This document shows positions 51,438 through 60,253 of a DNA stretch of 64,000 nt, piece after piece. The DNA is taken from NCBI RefSeq assembly GCF_030732985.1, contig NZ_JASHJX010000011.1, positions 25,981 to 89,980 of the forward strand, written 5' to 3'. Position 1 is the stretch's first letter. Each line of letters starts with the position of its first letter. A model generated the notes under the pieces. It was not told the DNA's origin. It did no database searches and saw only the letters and a list, made by a program, of their open reading frames with translations. A program made the translations under genes and the position numbers. The stretch is from Nioella sp. MMSF_3534. Lineage in GTDB: Bacteria; Pseudomonadota; Alphaproteobacteria; Rhodobacterales; Rhodobacteraceae.

Positions 51438-53218
51438 TGGACGGCACAGCAGTTGAGCACAAGACCGTCGCCGAACATATCGTCGACTTTCTAGAACGGC
51501 GCGAGGTGCGCCATGTGTTCGGCCTCTGCGGCCATACCAATATCGCGGTGCTGGCGGCCCTCGCCGAAAGCCCCATCGACTTCGTCACCGTGCGCCATGA
51601 ACAGATCGCGAGCCACGCGGCGGATGCTTATGCGCGGGTGACGGGCAAGGCCTCGGTGGTGTTGTCGCACCTGTCGCCGGGGTTGACCAATTGCGCCACC
51701 GGGGTCGCCAATGCGGCGCTCGACTGCATTCCCATGGTGGTGATCGCGGGCGATATTCCGACCCACTACTATGGCAAGCACCCGCATCAGGAGGTCAACC
51801 TGCATGCCGATGCTGCCCAGTGGGAAATCTATCGCCCCTTCGTGAAACGCGCCTGGCGGGTGGACCGGGCCGACCTGATGGCCGAGATCCTCGAAAAGGC
51901 GTTCCATCTGGCCGAAAGCGGCCAGCCCGGCCCGGTGCTGGTGAATGTTCCGATGGACATCTTCAGCCAGCGCATCCCGGCGGACAGTTTCGACCGGATC
52001 AGGGACAACACCCGCGCGCTTGTGAAACCCTCGATCGACGATGACACCGCGCGGTCGATTGTCGAACGTCTGGCCAAGGCGGATCGCCCCGTGGCCTATG
52101 TGGGCGGCGGCATCCTGCTGGCCAAGGCGAGCGAGGAGTTGCGGGAGTTCGTGGAGCATATGGGCCTGCCCGTGGCGCATAGTCTGATGGGCAAAGGCGC
52201 GCTGCGCGACGATCACCCCTTGGTCATGGGCATGACCGGGTTCTGGGGGACGGAACTGGTGAACCAGTCCTGCCTGAATGCAGACTATGTCTTTGCCGTC
52301 GGCACAAGGTTCAAGGAGGCCGATTGTTCCAGCTGGTATCCCGGCTACACCTTCAACATCCCCGGCTCGAAGGTCATCCATATCGACATCGAACCGCAGG
52401 AGATCGGCCGCAACTACCCGACCGAGATCGGCGTGGTGGCCGATGCCAAGGCGGCGCTGCGGGTGCTGACGCGCGTGGCGAAAGAGATGTATCCTGACGG
52501 GTTTGCACGACCCGAAAAGAAGGCCGAAATCGCCGAGTTCCGCACCGCCTTCAAGGCGTCGAACGCCGCTATGGCAGAGAGCCCGGCTTTCCCCATGATG
52601 CCCGAACGCATTCTGGCCGACACCCGCAGGGCGCTGCCCGAAGATGCGATCATCACCACCGATGTGGGCTGGAACAAGAACGGCGTGGGTCAGCAGTTCG
52701 ACATTCTGACGCCGGGCACGATCCTGACGCCGGGCGGCTTTGCCACCATGGGATTTGGCCCGCCCGCCGCCATCGGCGCGAAACTGGCCGCACCCGACCG
52801 GGTGGTTCTCAGCCTCGTGGGCGATGGCGGGTTCGGGCAGAACCCCTCGATGCTGGCAACGGCGGTGGAGCTTGATCTGGGCATCATCTGGCTGGTGATG
52901 AACAACAACGCGTTTGGCACCATCGCGGGGCTGCAAAAGGCGCATTACGGGCTGACCTATGGCACCACCTTCCCCGGCACCGCCGCCGCGCCCACGAACG
53001 GGCCGGGCTACGCCGAGATTGCACAAGCCTATGGCGCGGAAGGGGTGCGGGTGACTTCAGCCGATGAGCTTTTGCCCGCCCTTCAGGCGGCGATTGCCAG
53101 CGGCAAACCGACGGTTCTGGATGTGGCGATGATCAACAACCCGACACCCACGACCGGGCATTGGAACATCCTCGACATCTACTCGCCCGACAAGGATGTG
53201 AGCCACGTCTCGACCTGA
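51434..53218 (+). CDS. Thiamine diphosphate-dependent enzyme (acetolactate synthase-like)
   Basis: A 594-residue TPP enzyme of the acetohydroxyacid synthase/decarboxylase group. The N-terminal Pyr domain has VRHEQIASHAADAYARVTGK with the cofactor-activating glutamate. The central domain has HIDIEPQEIGRNYPTEIGVV. The C-terminal PP domain has the Mg/TPP motif LVGDGGFGQNPSM...MNNNAFG. It overlaps the acylating aldehyde dehydrogenase by 4 bases. A 2-oxo acid decarboxylase making the aldehyde for that enzyme is an attractive but unproven reading; housekeeping IlvB is unlikely, as no ilvN is present. Confidence 0.85.
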   Translation: MMDGTAVEHKTVAEHIVDFLERREVRHVFGLCGHTNIAVLAALAESPIDFVTVRHEQIASHAADAYARVTGKASVVLSHLSPGLTNCATGVANAALDCIPMVVIAGDIPTHYYGKHPHQEVNLHADAAQWEIYRPFVKRAWRVDRADLMAEILEKAFHLAESGQPGPVLVNVPMDIFSQRIPADSFDRIRDNTRALVKPSIDDDTARSIVERLAKADRPVAYVGGGILLAKASEELREFVEHMGLPVAHSLMGKGALRDDHPLVMGMTGFWGTELVNQSCLNADYVFAVGTRFKEADCSSWYPGYTFNIPGSKVIHIDIEPQEIGRNYPTEIGVVADAKAALRVLTRVAKEMYPDGFARPEKKAEIAEFRTAFKASNAAMAESPAFPMMPERILADTRRALPEDAIITTDVGWNKNGVGQQFDILTPGTILTPGGFATMGFGPPAAIGAKLAAPDRVVLSLVGDGGFGQNPSMLATAVELDLGIIWLVMNNNAFGTIAGLQKAHYGLTYGTTFPGTAAAPTNGPGYAEIAQAYGAEGVRVTSADELLPALQAAIASGKPTVLDVAMINNPTPTTGHWNILDIYSPDKDVSHVST

Positions 53219-53244
53219 ACCGGCATTCACGCCGCAAAGAACTG

Positions 53245-53268
53245 CATCCCCTGCCCTCGCGGGGGATG
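53245..53268. terminator. Hairpin between convergent TPP-enzyme and aroQ genes
   Basis: CATCCCC (53245-53251) pairs with GGGGATG (53262-53268), followed by TTTAC. It lies 27 bases past the TPP enzyme stop and 9 bases before the aroQ stop, so it may terminate from both sides. Confidence 0.6.
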
Positions 53269-53276
53269 TTTACGCC

Positions 53277-53723
53277 CTACTTCTTGCCCGTCAGCATCTC
53301 GCACAGATGGCGCACCGCCAGCGTGTAGCCATTGATGCCGAACCCCATCAGAACCGCATCCGCCCGCAGGCCCACATATGACGTGTGGCGAAAGCTTTCG
53401 CGCTTGTGGATCTGGCTGACATGGACCTCGACCACGGGGCCCTCGAACGTGTTCAGCGCATCCATGATGGCAATCGACGTGTGGGTATAGGCCCCGGCAT
53501 TCAGCACGATTCCGGCGGCCTGGTCACGCGCCTCGTGGATCCAGTCGACCAACTGGCCCTCGTGGTTCGATTGCATTTGCCTGACCTCGACCCCGAAGCC
53601 CGAAGCCTCTGCCGCACAATTGCGTTCCACATCCTGCAGCGTGTCATGGCCGTACAACTCCGGCTGTCGCTGGCCCAACAGGTTCAGGTTGGGGCCGTTC
53701 AGGATGTAGATGGTCTGGCTCAT
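53277..53723 (-). CDS. aroQ: Type II 3-dehydroquinate dehydratase
   Basis: A 148-residue dodecameric-type dehydratase. Active-site elements are [17 protein letters not shown] (Arg and Tyr of the lid), [31 protein letters not shown] and [18 protein letters not shown] with the catalytic histidine and arginine. It converts 3-dehydroquinate to 3-dehydroshikimate, and type II enzymes commonly serve catabolic quinate use. It lies downstream of a TauD-like dioxygenase and a decarboxylase-family gene, in the opposite direction to the TRAP operon. This could also be the cell's biosynthetic copy. Confidence 0.94.
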   Translation of the reverse strand: MSQTIYILNGPNLNLLGQRQPELYGHDTLQDVERNCAAEASGFGVEVRQMQSNHEGQLVDWIHEARDQAAGIVLNAGAYTHTSIAIMDALNTFEGPVVEVHVSQIHKRESFRHTSYVGLRADAVLMGFGINGYTLAVRHLCEMLTGKK

Positions 53724-53810
53724 ATCGGGTCTTTCCGGGGCATGAGGGGCGGCGTTCGCCTTCTAATGGCAGCGAAACCGCCTTCTATCAAGCTTTTGCA
53801 CCCGGAAGTG

Positions 53811-54188
53811 TCAGAACGAGGCCTCTTCCTCGAACTTCGCCAGCTCCTCCTCAAGGATCGGGGTGGACATGGTCATGGCGTGAATGCCCATGATGGTGGT
53901 CAGCTGGATCACCTCCATGATTTCCGCGCGCGTGGCCCCTGCGCGCAGCGCATTCTGGATGTGCCGCCGCACGCCCGGCGCCCAAAGATGCGTTGTCGCC
54001 GCGTTGATCGCGATGAAGATCAGTTCCTTGTATTTCTGCTCCAGCGGCCCGTGGTTCTGCGGGACAGACCGGAAATGCAGGAAGCCTTCCAGATACTCCG
54101 GGTCCATCTCGGCCATCTTGTCCCAGACCGGGTTCCAGTCATCGGATTGGCGTTGCGCTTCGGTGTAGAGATATTTTTTGTCAGTCAT
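53811..54188 (-). CDS. Carboxymuconolactone decarboxylase-family protein
   Basis: A 125-residue AhpD/CMD-fold protein. The core helix pair is QKYKELIFIAINAATTHLW followed by GVRRHIQNALRAGATRAEIM. The C-x-x-C of the peroxidase-like AhpD group is missing, so a disulfide peroxidase role is unlikely. It differs from PcaC (3675-4052). It sits 8 bases after a TauD-like dioxygenase gene and 87 bases before aroQ, all on one strand. The substrate is unknown. Confidence 0.82.
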   Translation of the reverse strand: MTDKKYLYTEAQRQSDDWNPVWDKMAEMDPEYLEGFLHFRSVPQNHGPLEQKYKELIFIAINAATTHLWAPGVRRHIQNALRAGATRAEIMEVIQLTTIMGIHAMTMSTPILEEELAKFEEEASF

Positions 54189-54196
54189 GGTCTTTC

Positions 54197-55018
54197 TCAG
54201 TCCTCCGGGGCTCGGGCGTCGCGTATGACGGTCACGCGGTTCATGCAGCGATAGGCGGGAAGGTAATCGGCCACCGCATAATGCATGGTGCAGCGATTAT
54301 CCCACATAGCGATGTCACCGGCCTGCCAGCGCCAGCGCATCTGATCTTCGGGTTTGTTCATGTGATTGGTCAGCCAGGTCTTGAGGGAATTGGCGGCGTT
54401 CGTTGGCAGATCCAGGATATGCGTGACAAACGCCTCGTTGAAGTTGAGGAACTTGCGGCCGGTCACCGGATGCCTGCCGATGAGGGGCCGGATCATATGG
54501 CCAAAGCGCGGCAGGGCGCTGTCAAGCTGTTCCTTGGAGGGGAAAGAGTTGCGGAAATCCCCCATGTCGTGGATCGCCTCCAGCCCCTCCAGATCCTGTT
54601 TCATCCCCTCGGGCAGGCGGTCATAGGCGGCGTAGCAGCTGGACCACATGGTATCGCCGCCCACCTCCGGCACGACCCGCGCCACAAGGATCGAGGCAAA
54701 GGGCTGAACCCGTTTGAAGGTCAGATCGGTGTGCCACGTGTTGGTATCGGGCGGCGCGCCGCTGTCGTTTTCAAGTTTCACGATCCGCTCATATCCTTCC
54801 ACATGCGGATAAAGCGGGTGCGGCTCGTCCAGTTGGCCAAAGCTTTCGGCAAGCTTCAGATGCGCGGCAGGCGAAAGATCGGTGCCACGCAGGAAAATCA
54901 CCTGATGGTCCATCAACTGCGCGTAAAGCGCATCCGCCATGGCCTGCGTCAGCGGGGCAGACAGGTCGACCCCGGTCAAGACTGCGCCAATGGCCGGTGT
55001 GATTTTCGCGACATCCAT
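54197..55018 (-). CDS. TauD/TfdA-family 2-oxoglutarate dioxygenase
   Basis: A 273-residue Fe(II)/2-oxoglutarate oxygenase. The facial triad is His96 and Asp98 (TWHTDLTF) and His246 (CTMHYAVADY); Arg257 (AYRCMNR) should bind 2-oxoglutarate. The start at 55018 has GGGAGAAG upstream; a longer open frame to 55162 lacks family similarity. It is the first gene of a unit with the CMD-family gene and aroQ, and divergent from a LysR gene. Substrates in the family include taurine, sulfate esters and aryloxyacetates; which applies here is unknown. Confidence 0.88.
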   Translation of the reverse strand: MDVAKITPAIGAVLTGVDLSAPLTQAMADALYAQLMDHQVIFLRGTDLSPAAHLKLAESFGQLDEPHPLYPHVEGYERIVKLENDSGAPPDTNTWHTDLTFKRVQPFASILVARVVPEVGGDTMWSSCYAAYDRLPEGMKQDLEGLEAIHDMGDFRNSFPSKEQLDSALPRFGHMIRPLIGRHPVTGRKFLNFNEAFVTHILDLPTNAANSLKTWLTNHMNKPEDQMRWRWQAGDIAMWDNRCTMHYAVADYLPAYRCMNRVTVIRDARAPED

Positions 55019-55167
55019 AGTCGGCTTCTCCCTCAGCTTGATCATGTCCGTTGCCCGGATACCATCCGTTGCGCAGATGGCCGTTCCCGACAACTTTGTT
55101 GAAAGCTTAGGGACAGGGACCCAGCATTTATATTGAGGAATTCTGTCAAACTGCATTACCAAATGTT

Positions 55168-56091
55168 ATGAGAAAATATCGCCGACTCCTGCCCTCCACG
55201 TCCCGGCTTGTCGCCTTTGTGGCGGTTGCGAAGACCGGCAGCATTACCGCTGCCGCTGACGCGCTTGGCCTGACCCAGGCCGCCGTCAGCCGCCAATTGC
55301 GAGAGCTGGAGGACTTCCTTGGGCAAAACCTGGCAAACCGCACGCCCAAGGGCATTGTCCTGACCTCGGCAGGGCAACGCCTGATCGCGGACCTGCCGAG
55401 CGCGCTGGACATGATCTGCGATGCGGTCGAGGCCACGATACACGAGGGCAGAACCCCAAGCGTCACGGTCTTCTGCGACCACAGCCTGACGACCAGCTGG
55501 CTGAATCGCAGGGTCATGGAGTTCGAAGGCGAGCATCCGGGGATCAATGTTCAGGTCCTGTCGTCAAACCGCCCACCCGAAACCTTTGCCGGTCAGTTCG
55601 ATGTCGCGGTGCAGCACGGGCGCCCCGAAACGCAGGGGCAGGAAAGCTGGCTGATTGCCACGGACCGGGTATTTCCGGTTTGCGCGCCGTCGATGCTGCA
55701 ACGCCTGCCCCCGCAGCCAGACCTGCGCGACCTGCTGGATTTTCCGCTGCTGGAATTCGCGCCCACGCGGCGCGACTGGTTGCACTGGCCGGATTTCCTG
55801 AAGGCCCATGGCATCGACACGCCGCCAAAGCCGAAAACAACCTTCGACAGCTATGCCATCGCGATCGAGGCCGCCCGGCTTGGGCAGGGTATCCTGCTCG
55901 GTTGGGAAATCGTGGTCGCTCCGCATCTGGCCAGCGGGGCTCTGACAGCCATCGGCCCGTGGGACATGGACGCCCCCGGTGGCCTGCGCGTCCATTTTTC
56001 GCCACCTGGGCTGTCCGACCCTGCCCGGTCCTTTGCGCATTGGCTTAGGCATCCCGACCCGTCCCAGTCCCTCACCCTCCCCGGTGTTTGA
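55168..56091 (+). CDS. LysR-type regulator (GcvA-like)
   Basis: A 307-residue LysR protein. The HTH is SITAAADALGLTQAAVSRQLRELEDFLG near residues 25-52. The effector domain begins around residue 95. It is divergent from the TauD-CMD-aroQ unit across 149 bases, and its 3' end overlaps the convergent TPP enzyme gene by 20 bases. The divergent layout makes the dioxygenase unit the likely target. I see no convincing T-N11-A palindrome in the gap beyond a weak CAAC-TTT-GTTG. Confidence 0.86.
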   Translation: MRKYRRLLPSTSRLVAFVAVAKTGSITAAADALGLTQAAVSRQLRELEDFLGQNLANRTPKGIVLTSAGQRLIADLPSALDMICDAVEATIHEGRTPSVTVFCDHSLTTSWLNRRVMEFEGEHPGINVQVLSSNRPPETFAGQFDVAVQHGRPETQGQESWLIATDRVFPVCAPSMLQRLPPQPDLRDLLDFPLLEFAPTRRDWLHWPDFLKAHGIDTPPKPKTTFDSYAIAIEAARLGQGILLGWEIVVAPHLASGALTAIGPWDMDAPGGLRVHFSPPGLSDPARSFAHWLRHPDPSQSLTLPGV

Positions 56092-57757
56092 AGCTGTCGC
56101 GGCGGAAGGAATAGAGCGCCGCCGGGTCAACCGACACGTCAATGACGGCTGGCTTTCCGCAGTCCAGAGCGGCCTTGATGCAATCGGCGGTTTCGTCCAG
56201 CGTTTCCGCCTTGAAACCGCGTGCGCCGTAAAGCTCCGCCAGCTTGTCAAACGGCGGGCTGGAAATATCGGCGCCGATATAGCGCTGGCCGAAGAAATCG
56301 CGCTGATAGGCCTTTTCCGCCCCCCAACAGCCGTTGTTCATGACCACGGTCACGGTGTTGATGCCGTAATCGACGGCGGTGGACAGTTCCGACACCGTCA
56401 TGCCGAAACCGCCGTCGCCCATCAGGCTGATGACCGGCCGGTCGGGCATGGCCAGTTTCACGCCGAGGCCGGCAGCGAAGGAAAAGCCGACAAGGCCGAA
56501 ATCGAGCGGGGTGAAGAGGCTTTTCGGCTGCCAGTAGTTCATCGCGTCGGTGGCCTGCAGACACAGCGTGCCCGCATCCATGGTCAGGGCGCTCTCTTTC
56601 GGCAGCACGTCGCGCAGCGTCTTGAACAGGCCCGAGGGCTGAATGGGCAGCGTCGCCACATCCGCATCCGCGTCGCGCTTCGTCAGATAGGCCTGTCGCT
56701 CGGTCTTGTAAGCCGCCGTCCAGTCCTCCGCCAGTTTGCGGTCGTCGATCCTGGCCAGCGCCGCCACCAGTTGCCGCGCGGCTGTTGGCGCATCGGCCAG
56801 GATGCCAAGGGTCGAGGGGAAATAGCGCCCGATCGCGGTCGCTTCCTGCTCAATCTGGATGATCGCAGCGTCGCGGTTGATGTTGTCGTAGCTATAGAAG
56901 GTGGAATTGAAGCCAAGCCGCGTGCCAAGCGCGAGGATCACGTCGGCCTCTTTCACCAGCCTTGATGCCACCGGGTTGCCACGCGGGCCCATCTGGCCGG
57001 CGTTCAGCGGATGGCCGAAGGGTAGTGCGTCGCCATGGCCGGGCGAGGTCACGATGGGACAGCCCGCCACCTCTGCCAGCGCCAGCGCTTCGTCGGTCGC
57101 CCCGGTCATCTTGATCCCGCCGCCTGCGACGATCACCGGGCGTTCGGCCCCGCGCAGCATGGCCGCGGCCTTGGCAATCGCGTCGTCCGATCCGGCGGCG
57201 GGGGAGTGAGCATAGGTCTCCGGCCCCGGCATCGGGTCGAAATTGGCCTCGCCCGACAGCACGTCGCGCGGCAGGTTCAGCTGCACCGGCCCCTTGCGGG
57301 GCGCCTGCGCCACGCGGAAGGCCTCGCGCACCATTTCCGGCACCCGGTCGGTGCCGGTCGCGGTCCAGGTCTTCTTGGTGATGGGCGCGAACAGCGCCTG
57401 CTGGTCGACCTCCTGAAAGGCATCGCGGTAGATATGGCCAGAGGAGAGCATCCCGGCGATGGACACGACCGGCGAATAGGCCGCCTTGGCCTGCGCCAGA
57501 CCGGTCACGAGGTTCGTGGCCCCCGGCCCGTTCTGGCCCGCCAATACCACACCCGCCTTGCCGCTGGCGCGGGCAAAGCCATCGGCCATGTGGGTGCCCG
57601 TGCGTTCGTCATGCACCCCGATAAAGTTGATCTCGGGCGCATCGTAGAGCGCATCGAACATCTCCATCGTGGCCGAGCCGATGAGCCCGAAGATATGATC
57701 CACCTTCTCGGCCTTCAGCGCCTCGACCGCCGCCTGTCCGCCTGTCAGTTTCGTCAT
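56072..57757 (-). CDS. Xsc-like thiamine diphosphate enzyme
   Basis: A 561-residue TPP enzyme. IFGLIGSATMEMFDALY, AGQNGPGATNLVTGLAQ, FQEVDQQALFAPITKKTW, LNLPRDVL and NNGCWGAEKAYQRDFFGQRY all parallel sulfoacetaldehyde acetyltransferase (Xsc) more than acetolactate synthase. The TPP/Mg motif is LMGDGGFGMTVSEL. Xsc uses phosphate to form acetyl phosphate and is normally paired with Pta; no pta is here. It is the last gene of a six-gene operon with a flavin monooxygenase and aldehyde dehydrogenase, so it may act on another aldehyde or oxo acid. The ATG at 57757 has AGGACA upstream. Confidence 0.83.
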   Translation of the reverse strand: MTKLTGGQAAVEALKAEKVDHIFGLIGSATMEMFDALYDAPEINFIGVHDERTGTHMADGFARASGKAGVVLAGQNGPGATNLVTGLAQAKAAYSPVVSIAGMLSSGHIYRDAFQEVDQQALFAPITKKTWTATGTDRVPEMVREAFRVAQAPRKGPVQLNLPRDVLSGEANFDPMPGPETYAHSPAAGSDDAIAKAAAMLRGAERPVIVAGGGIKMTGATDEALALAEVAGCPIVTSPGHGDALPFGHPLNAGQMGPRGNPVASRLVKEADVILALGTRLGFNSTFYSYDNINRDAAIIQIEQEATAIGRYFPSTLGILADAPTAARQLVAALARIDDRKLAEDWTAAYKTERQAYLTKRDADADVATLPIQPSGLFKTLRDVLPKESALTMDAGTLCLQATDAMNYWQPKSLFTPLDFGLVGFSFAAGLGVKLAMPDRPVISLMGDGGFGMTVSELSTAVDYGINTVTVVMNNGCWGAEKAYQRDFFGQRYIGADISSPPFDKLAELYGARGFKAETLDETADCIKAALDCGKPAVIDVSVDPAALYSFRRDSFKHRGG

Positions 57758-57779
57758 TGTCCTGTGTCCTTTCCTGTCC

Positions 57780-58574
57780 TCACCCCGCGTGGCGGATGAG
57801 GAAATCCCTTGTCGGGCCGGTGAAGAGCCCGGGCCGTTCCAGAAGGCCCAGATGCTGCAAGCGCGGCACGATGATGGTCTCTGCGCCTTCGATCTCGCTC
57901 GCGATGGCGTGGCCCATGGCCGGTGTGCTGCCCGTGTCATTCTCGCAGGTCATGACCAGCGTGGGGTGGGTGATGGGCGGTGTGGGCCGGATCAGTTCGG
58001 TGACGCCGCCGGCCAGCACGTAGCGATGGCCGGTGTAATTGTCGGGGTCATTGGCCAGAACGGTGTCCCGCACCCAGTTCACAGTATCCGGGTCGCTGTC
58101 CAGAAACCCCGGCGTGAACCAGCGTCTGAGCGTCTCCTCGATGGTCGCGGCAGGCCCCCCTGCCCCGGTATCCCGCGCGCGCTGTTCCACCAGCGCCTGC
58201 GCCTCGGGGCTGCGTTCATGCGGCGAGTTCTGGATGACCAGCGCCGTAGCCCGTTCGGGATGATCCATCGCGAAGCGCCGGTTGATCATGCCGCCGAGGG
58301 AAAAGCCCACGAGCGCGGCCTTTTGGATGCCCAGATGATCCAGCAGCCGGACGATCTGTTCCGACAAAACCGTGAGGCTCGGGGTTTCAACCGGTAGGGC
58401 GCTTTCCCCATGGCCGCAAAGGTCATAGGTCAGCACCCGGAACCGGTCGGCAAAGGCAGGGACGTGATCCTTCCACGTCGCCCGCGTCAGCCCCAGACCG
58501 TGGATCAGCACCACCACCGGCGCGCCTTCGGGGCCCGTCAGGTCATAGGCGGTACCATCAGGTGCGATTGCCAT
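57780..58574 (-). CDS. Alpha/beta-hydrolase of the monooxygenase operon
   Basis: A 264-residue hydrolase of the PcaD/RutD-like group. VVVLIHGLGLTRATWKDH is the oxyanion strand, VGFSLGGMINRRFA the nucleophile elbow, MTCENDTGSTPAMG the likely acid region, and PRLQHLGLLERP carries the likely histidine. It lies 22 bases before the Xsc-like gene and 3 bases after the DUF1185 gene. It may open a lactone, enol-lactone or carbamate made by the upstream monooxygenase. Its substrate is unknown. Confidence 0.84.
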   Translation of the reverse strand: MAIAPDGTAYDLTGPEGAPVVVLIHGLGLTRATWKDHVPAFADRFRVLTYDLCGHGESALPVETPSLTVLSEQIVRLLDHLGIQKAALVGFSLGGMINRRFAMDHPERATALVIQNSPHERSPEAQALVEQRARDTGAGGPAATIEETLRRWFTPGFLDSDPDTVNWVRDTVLANDPDNYTGHRYVLAGGVTELIRPTPPITHPTLVMTCENDTGSTPAMGHAIASEIEGAETIIVPRLQHLGLLERPGLFTGPTRDFLIRHAG

Positions 58575-58577
58575 CGC

Positions 58578-59174
58578 TTACACCCCCGCCGGATTATCGA
58601 CGGAGCGGCCCATTTCCTCCAGATCCTCATATCGGTTGCCGATCCGGTGATGGGGATGTCCGCCGAGGCTGCCGCCAAGTGCCACGATGATCTCATCCTC
58701 CGCAGGCGCATCTGGGATCGTGGTTTGCAGCGTCTGGTAGTGGGACCGCCGCCCGCCATCGTCCTTGTCCATCATCGGGATAGTGATGGTGCAGCCCGCC
58801 GCGCCTCGGGTGTTCGAAAACACCAGATAGGTCTTGGCATCGATCGCCTCGCGCAGCTGGTTGCCGAACCACAGCGAATGGGTCAGCGCCTGCGCGTGCT
58901 CCACCTCACCACCCATGCCCACGATGGAGGCCTTGCCGACCCCTTCGATGGACCCGCCCGACAGGCGCAACAGTTCCTCGGTCAGAAGCTTGCCGATGAC
59001 GGGGCAGTGTTCGCGGATCTCGGGCTTCATGTCCTCCACGAAGCCGCGCCCGAACCACGGGTTGCGGATCACGGCCATCGCGGCAAACATGCGCGTGGGC
59101 TCGGGAACTTCGCGGCCCTCTTCCACATGGGTCAGTTGGGTCAGCGTGAGCACACGCCGGATTTCTACAGCCAT
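58578..59174 (-). CDS. DUF1185 (amino acid synthesis) family protein
   Basis: A 198-residue protein matching the DUF1185 or 'amino acid synthesis' family. MFAAMAVIRNPWFGRGFVED at about residues 29-48, GGSIEGVGKASIVGMGGEVE at 73-92, and EIIVALGGSLGGHPHHRIGN near the C-terminus are typical. Despite the family name, no biochemical role is known to me. It sits inside a catabolic operon between the luciferase-like monooxygenase and the hydrolase, with gaps of 34 and 3 bases. It therefore probably acts on a pathway intermediate, for example as a hydrolase or tautomerase. Confidence 0.82.
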   Translation of the reverse strand: MAVEIRRVLTLTQLTHVEEGREVPEPTRMFAAMAVIRNPWFGRGFVEDMKPEIREHCPVIGKLLTEELLRLSGGSIEGVGKASIVGMGGEVEHAQALTHSLWFGNQLREAIDAKTYLVFSNTRGAAGCTITIPMMDKDDGGRRSHYQTLQTTIPDAPAEDEIIVALGGSLGGHPHHRIGNRYEDLEEMGRSVDNPAGV

Positions 59175-59208
59175 TTTCTCTGGTCCTGTTCGCGTTCGTT
59201 TCTGGGGG

Positions 59209-60243
59209 TCAGGCGTAGGCCGGCATGACCTTGTCGATGAAGAGCCTCAGGCTCTCCTTCTGCTGGTCCATGTCCATGCCCATGGAGGCGTAATAGATGA
59301 AGGCATCGACGCCGAGCGCCTCGTAGAGCTTGAGCTTCTCGATGACGGTCTCGGGCGTGCCGAACATCAGGTTTTCTTCCAGCATCACCGGATCGACGCG
59401 GAAATTGCCCTCCAGTTCTTCCGCGTTCACCGTGTCGGGGAAGCCGTTATGCACTTCGCCGGTCTTGGTCATGAGATTGCCGAACATGGCCAGTTGCACC
59501 CGGACGGAATCGAGCGCACGCTGGCGGTCTTCCTCGGTCTCATACACCGCCGTGTGGCGCATCATCGCCCAGGTCCCGTTGAATTTGCCGCCATTCCTGG
59601 CGATGGCGTCATCGAGACGCCCGCGATAGGTTTCCGCCTCGCTCATCGGCATGGTCAGCGGCCAGCTCATGATGTTGCAATCATGCTCAACGGCGTAATC
59701 GAAGGTAATGGGCGCGCGGGCGGCGACCCAAATCGGCACGTCCTGCTGCAGGGGTTTCGGGCAGGAGGTCGATTTGGGGAAGTTCCAGTAGGTGCCGTTA
59801 TGCTCGTAATCGCCCTTCCAAAGCTCCTTCACCACCGGCAGCATTTCCTGCATGTAACGCCAGCCATCTTTCTGATCGAGGCCGGGGAACATGCGGTCGA
59901 ACTCCCGCTGATAGGCGCCCGATCCGATGCCGAACTCCAGCCGCCCCTCGCTGGTGAGGTCGAGGAACGCCGCTTCGCCCGCCAGATCAATCGGGTGCCA
60001 GTAGGCCGCGTTCACGACACCCACGCCAAGGCGGATGTTCTTGGCATGCTCGCCCCACCAGGTCAGGATCTGGAAGGGGTTGGGCGCGATGGTCATTTCC
60101 AGCGCGTGGTGCTCGGCGGCCCAGGCAATCTCAAAGCCCGCTTCGTCGGCCATCTTGACCATGTCCAGCGTGTGATCGCGGACCTGACGGATGTCGGTCT
60201 CAGGGGTCATGCGTTCGAGGTTGATCGCGAGGTGAAATTTCAT
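59209..60243 (-). CDS. LLM-class flavin-dependent monooxygenase
   Basis: A 344-residue bacterial luciferase-like monooxygenase. FEIAWAAEHHALEMTIAPNP, RLGVGVVNAAYWHPIDLAGE and SEGRLEFGIGSGAYQREFDR are the barrel motifs that hold reduced flavin, and FGTPETVIEKLKLYEALGVD is near the end. A flavin reductase gene two positions upstream should supply FMNH2. The two-component design resembles RutA/RutF or SsuD/SsuE. The oxidised substrate is unknown. Confidence 0.87.
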   Translation of the reverse strand: MKFHLAINLERMTPETDIRQVRDHTLDMVKMADEAGFEIAWAAEHHALEMTIAPNPFQILTWWGEHAKNIRLGVGVVNAAYWHPIDLAGEAAFLDLTSEGRLEFGIGSGAYQREFDRMFPGLDQKDGWRYMQEMLPVVKELWKGDYEHNGTYWNFPKSTSCPKPLQQDVPIWVAARAPITFDYAVEHDCNIMSWPLTMPMSEAETYRGRLDDAIARNGGKFNGTWAMMRHTAVYETEEDRQRALDSVRVQLAMFGNLMTKTGEVHNGFPDTVNAEELEGNFRVDPVMLEENLMFGTPETVIEKLKLYEALGVDAFIYYASMGMDMDQQKESLRLFIDKVMPAYA

Positions 60244-60253
60244 GGGGTGATCC

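Noticed and set aside
49124..57757. A taurine/sulfoacetate degradation pathway (TauD-like, SauS-like and Xsc-like genes)
   Set aside because: The three genes belong to three different transcription units, and no sulfonate importer, sulfite exporter, pta or sulfite oxidase gene is present; each family also has non-sulfonate members.
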